Source: Dunaliella salina (taxonomy: Eukaryota; Chlorophyta; Chlorophyceae; Chlamydomonadales; Dunaliellaceae). From it: DNA of 23,642 nucleotides. A program made the translations under genes and the position numbers. Below, one piece after another: positions 18,147 through 23,642 of this stretch. The notes below the pieces were generated by a model, which had not been told where the DNA came from, did not search any database, and saw nothing but the letters and a program-made list of their open reading frames with translations. The first letter of the stretch is position 1, and every line of letters begins with the position of its first letter. The stretch lies in contig MU070116.1 of the NCBI GenBank assembly GCA_002284615.2, positions 23,647 to 47,288 of the forward strand, given 5' to 3'.

Positions 18147-18311
18147 AATGTCATTCAATTCAGTAACATAAGCAATGGGGGTTTGGCGGAAGGGGCTACA
18201 GGGAGGGCTGCGTATAGGACAGCGAGGCGCGCAGTGGGACGTACAGTGGGACGGATGGCCGACGACCCGCCGGACCTCATTAGCTGGGCTACATAGCTAG
18301 CCTTTGTTGGC

Positions 18312-18400
18312 GGGGCTCACTGTTAGTGCCAGTGCTAACTCTGGGGCCTTTCCTTAATACACGCTGGTAAGTGCCAGCGTAGACTTTTACTTTTCCTGTG
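18312..18400 (+). repeat. Dispersed ~80-bp module, copy 1
   Basis: It contains GGGGCTCACTGTTAG, CCTTTCCTTAATACACGCTG and CCAGCGTAGACTTTTACTTT. Related copies lie at 19959-20030 and 22583-22672, all in the same orientation. Confidence 0.65.
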
Positions 18401-18703
18401 TGATTTGGTATTGCCGCCCATATCATGTAAAAAAGCAAGTATTTTTCAGAGCCGAGAGACACGTTGAAAATGAAAGCATGCTTTTTTATGTGTACAGTGT
18501 ATCTTTTCGGAACTTTATTCTTTGTATCTGTTTTTAAGGGTAATGTTTGGATTACACCAGAAGTCGCTGATATAGTTGTTAACAAGTGGACACTTTGGGC
18601 TGTGAACTTGTGTGGCGGCAGTGGTGGTTAGGGAAGCAGGTTGTGCGGCAGCAGTTCAACTGCTCATTTGAGCTTCTGCCAGCTATTGTAACAGTGTCTA
18701 GAA

Positions 18704-19783
18704 GTGTCAGCAAGCTTGTGCTTTTACTGCATGGGTATCCAAAGTTTGCCACCAGAAAGCCCTCAGAACCTATACAAGACACAGCTAGCCTGCTTGGGAG
18801 AGAGCCAGAAACAGATCTGGTGGGGATCTGTAGGGTTGCTTGCCATGCTTTGGCTTTTTCAAGCCTTTGCGCTCACAGCAGGTTTATATGGGTGCCAAAT
18901 ATGGGCTACAGACAAACTTTCCTATGGATCATCTGTGAGAACCAAAGCTCACATTTACCATACAGGCTTACTCAAGTCTCTTTTGGGTGTTAAAAGGGCG
19001 ACAGAAACACTCTGCTTCCTACAAAAGACGGGACAGATGCCCCCTCCACTTCCACTGGTTCAGGTGTATCCTGAGGTCCTGCACTTTTCTTCTGAGCACA
19101 AACAATGACCTCTTGGGCAGAGTTGTACAAGTAGACCTGTGTCTTGCTGACAGGACAGGTAGTTGGACTTACCAGGTTATTGCAGCATTGAATGATATGT
19201 CCAATGGTCAGCACTTTGCAACTGCCGTTCGCTCCAAGGCCAAGATGAACACAAATGACTATGAGGGTGTTCTTTGTGAGCAAACCATCCATGCCTGGAG
19301 ATGCCTGGACAATTAGACTCCACAAGAGCCCCATGCTTCCAGCAGAATCATGAGGTCGTATTAGATACGCTTTGGCATTCCATTGGGCAATGTACCTGGC
19401 TGATGGGATGCCAGGAAGAGGAACAAAAAGCCTCCATAACCACTCTACTTGCGACAAAATATTTTACATAAACTGTTGCGCAGCATTTAATGCCTGTGAC
19501 TATCCAGTTACAATCTTTGGGTGGAAATCCGATGGCATCACAGGAATAAATCCCTTACGAGCTCAGAATTTGCAACAAATACGATTGGGACACTGTGCAA
19601 GATGAAGGGCACGTTATTCTAGAGCGCCCTTCCCAGGATCTGACAGACTTGCGCAATCAGCTCCATCATTTGTTCAGCTGTGCACCTCCCGGTTGTCCAA
19701 TACGCCTCAGAGAGTTCATGAGCCAAGCTAACGTCTTAAAATCAGCCAAGTTTGCGTCTGCATGCTTGAGATGCTGCGCCTGA
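18704..19783 (+). pseudogene. Reverse transcriptase C-terminal region relic
   Basis: Coding similarity runs through frames 18704-19040, 19040-19315, a stop-ridden stretch to ~19590 and 19595-19780. There are at least five in-frame stops and two frameshifts. The final part has the DEGH...L layout of the C-terminal zinc region common in LINE ORF2 proteins, although the expected Cys after VILE is Arg. Confidence 0.78.
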
Positions 19784-19958
19784 TTTTTTGAGCACTGCTT
19801 TCATTTTTTGGCTTGAATTGGTCTGGTTGCAGGCCTCTATGTCTCCGCTCAGCTGCCCTTGTAGGCGGATAAAGCGATGTAACCTTACCTGTAGGATTGC
19901 TCGCCATGCATCTGGACGCCCGGACTCTGTGCTTCTCTTTCTCTTGGTCTGAAATATT

Positions 19959-20030
19959 GGGGCTCACTATCAGCTTCTGCACTGACTGTTGGGTCTTTCC
20001 TTCATGCACACTGGCTGTCGCAGCACCTTC
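19959..20030 (+). repeat. Dispersed ~80-bp module, copy 2
   Basis: It contains GGGGCTCACTATCAG, TGTTGGGTCTTTCCTTCATG and CACACTGGCTGTCGCAG. It lies in the 3' untranslated part of the LINE remnant. Confidence 0.6.
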
Positions 20031-20311
20031 TTTTCCTTCATGTATTGTAGATGTAATTGGGGGTGAAGTTCGAATCAGTTGAAAATTTCCACTATATCTC
20101 GTCCCTGGGTGCTTTTCCATACCAATTTATATTGACTTGGGAGCGCTGTCAATAGATCTTGTCACCTTTCAATGTACTTTGTCCGCAAGCTTTGAGGTGT
20201 TGAATAGTCCCTTTCGTGGCTACAAGCTCTCTGTTTTCAATGGAACAACCTTATTTACAGCAAGTTAGTGTCCAGGGTGTGCAGGATTTCCTCTTGCAAC
20301 ACAACAAGAAG

Positions 20312-20333
20312 CTTTATTTATTTATTTATTTCT
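20312..20333. repeat. (TTTA)n short run
   Basis: About four TTTA units occur within the LINE 3' region. Confidence 0.9.
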
Positions 20334-20414
20334 GAGCTTATGGATATTATGTTGGCTGGCGAGGACCAGTCACAGGCCGATCAGTCGAACAATCTGGCTG
20401 AAGGTCCCCAAATG

Positions 20415-20433
20415 TAAATCTAAATCTAAATCT
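20415..20433 (+). repeat. (TAAATC)n run, probable LINE 3' tail
   Basis: Three tandem TAAATC units follow CTGAAGGTCCCCAAATG. Short simple-sequence tails in place of poly(A) are common in algal LINEs. Confidence 0.6.
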
Positions 20434-21986
20434 CTGTTTGACTGGAAATTGGCAAAAATATTACGGAACAACACAAATCAAAGCGGGATAGAATAAGTTG
20501 GATCTTATAATAAATCCATTGCAAAAGGTGTCCCTGAAGCAAATAATGCGTGAACATTATTATTCTTGGCAGCTACTATCCGGTTTTTCTCAAGCAATCA
20601 AACCCTGAGCAATCACATGAATATAATCTGACAACCTGCAATACTAGCCTGAAATGCATGCATGCAATGTATGGATGAGCATAGACCTCATACTCAGCGG
20701 TGAAGGCTTGGCATGGCCCGCCAGGGTAAGACTGGAAAGATGAAGCAAACAACAGGCACAAACAAAAGACTCATATAGAAAAATGGGAAGGAAGGTTGCC
20801 CAATTCGAGCTGAAGAAAGGAGTACAGGTCATCACGGACAAACTCGAAAATGCACGTCTTTAGGGGCAAGTGACGAGATAAAGCACAGAAGAACAACTAA
20901 AATATCGCCCAAGGGGCCAACAATACATTTCCCGGAATGGACACACTTGAATATGCATGTCTGTAGGGGCAAGCAACAAGATAAAGCACATAATGACAAC
21001 TAGAAGACCCCCCCCCAAGGGCCACCAACACATTCACCATATTGAAAGCAGGATGAGTGACCCAGGCGGTAAAGAACATAGATGAAAAAGAGAGGAAAGC
21101 TGTGTATAGGATGCATTCAACTCGATGGGTCTGATGAGCTAAGGTGAGAAGGAGACTGCAAACAAGATGCGATGCAGAAGAAAGCATTGCCAAGAATCAA
21201 TGCGTGAAGAGGACAAATGAAATAAATATTCGACTAAGCAGTGTTCAAATCCACTGCCCTGGCTTCACTCGCCCTGGCATGCTTCACGCGCGGAGGTATC
21301 AAGTTCAATAGACAGATTTTCACCAACACAAATTCCAGCAACCCCAATGAGGGGACTCGGAGTGCGCAATCCAGTGTTCCTTTATTTAAATAAAGGACTA
21401 AAGGACTAATGAGGCACACATAGCTAATTGCTTGTGCAGTCCGAACCAAATCAAAATGATGGTGCCATTCCCTGAATGAATGAGTTTTTTGAAAACAGAA
21501 TTCCCTGACAACAAAAATGAAGCACATTTCCCTGTTCCTTGGCATGCAAAATTGCACTTGTGCAGTTCATCTCTGATATCGGGACTGCTTTCCATGCGTG
21601 AATTTGTGCGCAACACAAGCAATGGCCTCACAAGGAGTATATGTTCCTCCGAGAGTTAAGCTTCTTGACAGACCCAAGTTCCTTGTGATCAGGCCAGGAC
21701 ACAAAATCTTCTCACTTACTCCATTTGAAGCACAACTGACACAGAAAGCGGGCTGTCTCACTGCTACTCAAGCCATCGAAACAGCTCAGGAGCAGCCGCA
21801 AGCAGGTCTCACGCTCAGCTCGACACCACACACCAAGCCACTCTTGCTTGTTGATTCCTGCGCGCCTGACCTCAGAACCTGCCTCCTTCCCAAGAGACTG
21901 TTTGGATGGTTTTGAGGCAACCTTTGTAAGGTTTGGAAGACACAGGACCTGAACCCGGAAGCACAGCCGCTCAGTGCCCACATCCA
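20434..21986. other. No gene recognised: region downstream of the cyclase gene
   Basis: The side nearest 21986 must hold the cyclase 3' untranslated region (minus strand). Open frames such as 21598-21915 (plus) and 20897-21193 (minus) show no family motif or domain I recognise. A two-copy tandem repeat lies at 20837-21035. Confidence 0.5.
20837..21035. repeat. ~103-bp tandem repeat, two copies
   Basis: The first copy has GGACAAACTCGAAAATGCAC then TAGGGGCAAGTGACGAGATA. The second has GGACACACTTGAATATGCAT then TAGGGGCAAGCAACAAGATA. Both continue with AAAGCACA, ACAACTA and a CCCAAGGG block before CAACA. Confidence 0.85.
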
Positions 21987-22268
21987 TCACTCATCCTGCT
22001 CCAGCTCATGCTCGTCAACTTCTACTGCGGGCGTCAGGGTTCGCTCCCCCAGGTGCCTTGAGGGTGGGTTGGAGGGTGAGCCAGGTGTGCTGTTCTGAAG
22101 GTATGCAGCCTTCTTCTGGAAAGGTGAAGGAGGGGAGGAGAACTGGCGCAGCAGCATGTGGGCATGCATGAGCAGCATGCAGGGCAGCCTGTCAGCAGAA
22201 GAAGACGCGGCTCTGCTAACTGAAGGCTGCTGGGATGAAGGGGCCCAGAGGTAGGTGTCCATCAGCCC
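21987..22268 (-). CDS. Cyclase last exon and stop codon
   Basis: The exon is 94 codons including the stop. It opens in phase after TTGCAG with GLMDTYLWAPSSQQPS. The tail contains RHLGERTLTPAVEVDEHELE and ends with an acidic cluster. Confidence 0.85.
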   Translation of the reverse strand, partial: GLMDTYLWAPSSQQPSVSRAASSSADRLPCMLLMHAHMLLRQFSSPPSPFQKKAAYLQNSTPGSPSNPPSRHLGERTLTPAVEVDEHELEQDE

Positions 22269-23345
22269 CTGCAATAGAGCCAAACAGCAGCCAGTCAAGG
22301 AGGAAAGTTTAATGTTACACACACAATTGTGCAGCTGAGAGGGAAAATGCTTGCTTCTGTGAGATGCTTGACCGCGAACGAGTCTGCATGGCAGTTGCAT
22401 TGGCTTGCAGCTGTGGCAACCGTGACATTTGTGTCGTCGACTAGTTCTGTACCTCCTGGGTACGGCAGGCAAATCTTTGCCAAAAGGCGCGACCTACCCA
22501 AGTCGGAAGAGTGTTTGCAGGAAAGTGTCTGCTCCGCGCAGCTCATGCTGGTCACTGTTTCATTGACCCCAACGGCATTGGTGTGACTCACTCTCAGTTT
22601 TTGTAATGATTGTTGGGTCTTTCCTTAACGCACGCTGGCCGTGCCCAGTGTAGGCTCACTTTCTCTCGTTTTTCATTGATCTCAGCATGGCAGAGTGTGC
22701 CCCTTGCCTACCCCTGAACGTTTGTAGCACAGACACAGCATGCCCCTTGCCTACCCCTGAACAGATATAGCACAGACACAGCATGCCCCTTGCCTACCTC
22801 TGGATGGATAGCACAGGCACAGCATGCTCCTTGCCTTCCTCTGGATGGATATAGCACAGACACAGCATGCCCCTTGCCTACCTCTGAACGTACGTAGCAC
22901 AGACATAGCATGCCCCTTGCCTACCTCTGAGCGTATGTAGCACAGACACAGCATGCCCCTTGCCTACCCCTGAACAGATATAGCACAGACACAGCATGCC
23001 CCTTGCCTACCTCTAAACGGATATAGCACAGGCACAGCATGCCCCTTGCCTTCCTCTGAGCGTATGTAGCACAGGCACAGCATGCCCCTTGCCTACCTCT
23101 GGATGGATAGTAAAGATACAGCATGCCCCTCGCCCTCTTCTGAACACAGGCACAAGTCCTACTGCGCAAAAAGCTGGGCAGGTGTGACAGGCCTAACATG
23201 CCCTCACACCCCCTCTCACACCCTTCACACCCACACATCCTCACACTCACCTTTCCCTTGACCTCAATGCCCCCCGTTGCCTCCCACTGTTCGTGTTGAA
23301 GCAGCGCACGCGTGGCCTCAGAAACGTGAATCCTACCAGGCAGAC
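21987..23345 (-). CDS. Class III adenylate/guanylate cyclase, last two exons
   Basis: The exon at 23251-23345 starts after CCTACAG and encodes LPGRIHVSEATRALLQHEQW then EATGGIEVKGK. After a GT-AG intron (22269-23250) the last exon, 21987-22268, reads GLMDTYLW, followed by a low-complexity tail ending VEVDEHELEQDE and TGA. The joined motif RIHVSEAT...GGIEVKGKGLMDTYLW is the conserved C-terminal end of the class III nucleotide cyclase homology domain, which makes cAMP or cGMP from ATP or GTP. The metal-binding aspartates and the substrate-specifying residues lie upstream, beyond the right edge, so the product cannot be decided. The 85-residue tail after the domain is Ser/Pro-rich with an acidic end and no recognised domain. 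Such cyclases are numerous in chlorophyte algae. Confidence 0.88.
22583..22672 (+). repeat. Dispersed ~80-bp module, copy 3
   Basis: It contains GTGACTCACTCTCAG, TGTTGGGTCTTTCCTTAACG and CACGCTGGCCGTGCCCAGTG. It sits in the cyclase intron. Confidence 0.65.
22695..23150. repeat. ~41-43 bp minisatellite in the cyclase intron
   Basis: There are about eleven units with core ACAGCATGCCCCTTGCCTAC and a variable linker (CTCTGGATGGATATAGCAC or CCCTGAACAGATATAGCAC). On the coding strand most units contain AG|GTAGGCAAGG, which resembles a 5' splice site. Linker types alternate, suggesting higher-order duplication. Confidence 0.93.
23251..23345 (-). CDS. Cyclase penultimate exon
   Basis: The exon is 95 nt. 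It begins with two bases of a Gly codon (TG|GLPGR context expected) and ends in phase after GKG's first Lys, donor AAG|GTGAGT. Confidence 0.87.
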
Positions 23346-23558
23346 CTGTAGGGAAAGGGGGTGTACAACAGGGAAGTTCAGGGGGGTCTGTGACTTTTCC
23401 AGCCCAGCCGGAAGAGCTTTTAAAAAGTTTCGGGCTCAGCCAGAACCACTTTAAAAACGCTTCGGGCTTTGGTAAAAAAAAGCCCGGCCGGGGGCGTCAG
23501 AAAGCTGATGCTTGGTACATAAGTGCACTTGTTTGCGTGCATGCAGGGTTGCACACAT
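23346..23558. other. Cyclase intron start; short tandem and hairpin-prone sequence
   Basis: The upstream intron continues beyond the edge. Two ~32 bp direct repeats (CAGCCGGAAGAGC...CGGGCT at 23405 and CAGCCAGAACCAC...CGGGCT at 23437) and the palindrome-like GCCCGGCCGGGGGC are present. No exon is recognised. Confidence 0.6.
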
Positions 23559-23577
23559 GCATGTGTGTGTGCGTGTG

Positions 23578-23642
<65 letters not shown>
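23559..23642. repeat. (GT)n microsatellite at right edge
   Basis: This is an essentially pure GT tract to the last base, preceded by GTGCATGCAGG/ACATGCATG alternation. Confidence 0.98.

Larger units (their letters stand above)
14310..18150 (+). mobile_element. Element B: second copy of the RING / methyltransferase-like / RNase H / nuclease element
   Basis: The same domain order as element A is found on the same strand: RING-H2-like finger (15090-15290), methyltransferase-like fold in a long open frame (15556-16599), RNase H (16690-17143), CCHC knuckle (17512-17552) and nuclease-like C-terminus (17774-18146). Frameshifts separate most domains. Upstream of the finger, 14412-15080 has open frames that may be N-terminal coding sequence but show no known motif. 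An ~80 bp module at 18312-18400 that recurs twice elsewhere in the window may belong to its 3' flank. Both ends are uncertain. Similarity to A is clear at protein level and modest in DNA, so the copies diverged long ago or are different subfamilies. Confidence 0.72.
18590..20433 (+). mobile_element. 5'-truncated, inactivated LINE (non-LTR retrotransposon)
   Basis: Only the end of the reverse transcriptase ORF and its C-terminal region remain. The first recognisable block is GLYGCQIWATDKLSYGSSVR near 18878, then HIYHTGLLKSLLGVKRATET, then after a frameshift near 19040 HFHWFRCILR, LLSTNNDLLGRVVQ and TGSWTYQVIAALNDMSNG, ending HAWRCLDN. Beyond several stops the same protein continues (SSRIMRSY, WDARKRNKK, PLYLRQN). 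It is then in frame at 19595 with DEGHVILERPSQDLTDLRNQ and LHHLFSCAPPGCPIRLREFM. The 3' end probably includes the (TAAATC)n tail at 20415-20433. The catalytic YxDD part of the RT has been lost. Confidence 0.8.

Noticed and set aside
21598..21915. 105-codon open frame on the plus strand downstream of the cyclase gene
   Set aside because: No recognisable domain, homologue pattern or splice context. It overlaps an equally long frame on the opposite strand and probably lies partly in the cyclase 3' region.
22695..23150. CRISPR-like array
   Set aside because: The repeats are degenerate, the spacers are themselves repeated, and it lies in an intron of a eukaryotic gene. It is a minisatellite.

Overview
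The window reads as nuclear DNA of a repeat-rich eukaryote, most likely a green alga (chlorophyte). The reasons are a plant/animal-type UDP-glucose dehydrogenase split by GT-AG introns, the 3' end of a class III nucleotide cyclase gene, decayed non-LTR retroelements of a kind I associate with algae, and long (CA)n/(GT)n tracts. The lineage call is inference. The species cannot be named from the sequence.

Layout. (1) 58-7864, minus strand: eight exons of a UDP-glucose 6-dehydrogenase gene, residues 1-315 of a normal ~480. The C-terminus lies beyond the left edge. Every junction could be placed to the base and the joined frame stays open. The introns are unusual. Their ends have been tandemly duplicated together with splice sites and, in intron 7, with pieces of the flanking exons. 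Intron 4 also holds a ~1.0 kb hAT-like DNA transposon remnant. (2) 7865-9409: no gene recognised. (3) 9410-13250 and about 14310-18150, plus strand: two diverged, frameshifted copies of one multidomain mobile element. The order in both is RING-H2-like finger, PCIF1-like methyltransferase fold, RNase H, CCHC knuckle, PD-(D/E)XK-like nuclease. No reverse transcriptase domain is visible in either. A third copy, only ~160 bp of 3' end, sits at 13679-13836 between a 9-bp perfect (14-bp near-perfect) target-site duplication, which suggests the family moves by target-primed reverse transcription. (4) 18590-20433, plus strand: a 5'-truncated, dead LINE (end of the RT and C-terminal zinc region). (5) 20434-21986: no gene recognised apart from a two-copy tandem repeat. 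(6) 21987-23345, minus strand: the last two exons of a class III adenylate/guanylate cyclase, with an ~11-unit minisatellite in the intron between them. Both window edges lie in CA/TG microsatellite.

The two host genes have no evident functional link: one makes UDP-glucuronate for cell-wall and matrix polysaccharides, the other cyclic nucleotide signals. The points most worth following up are the RING/methyltransferase/RNase H/nuclease element and the paired splice-site duplication arrays of the dehydrogenase gene.
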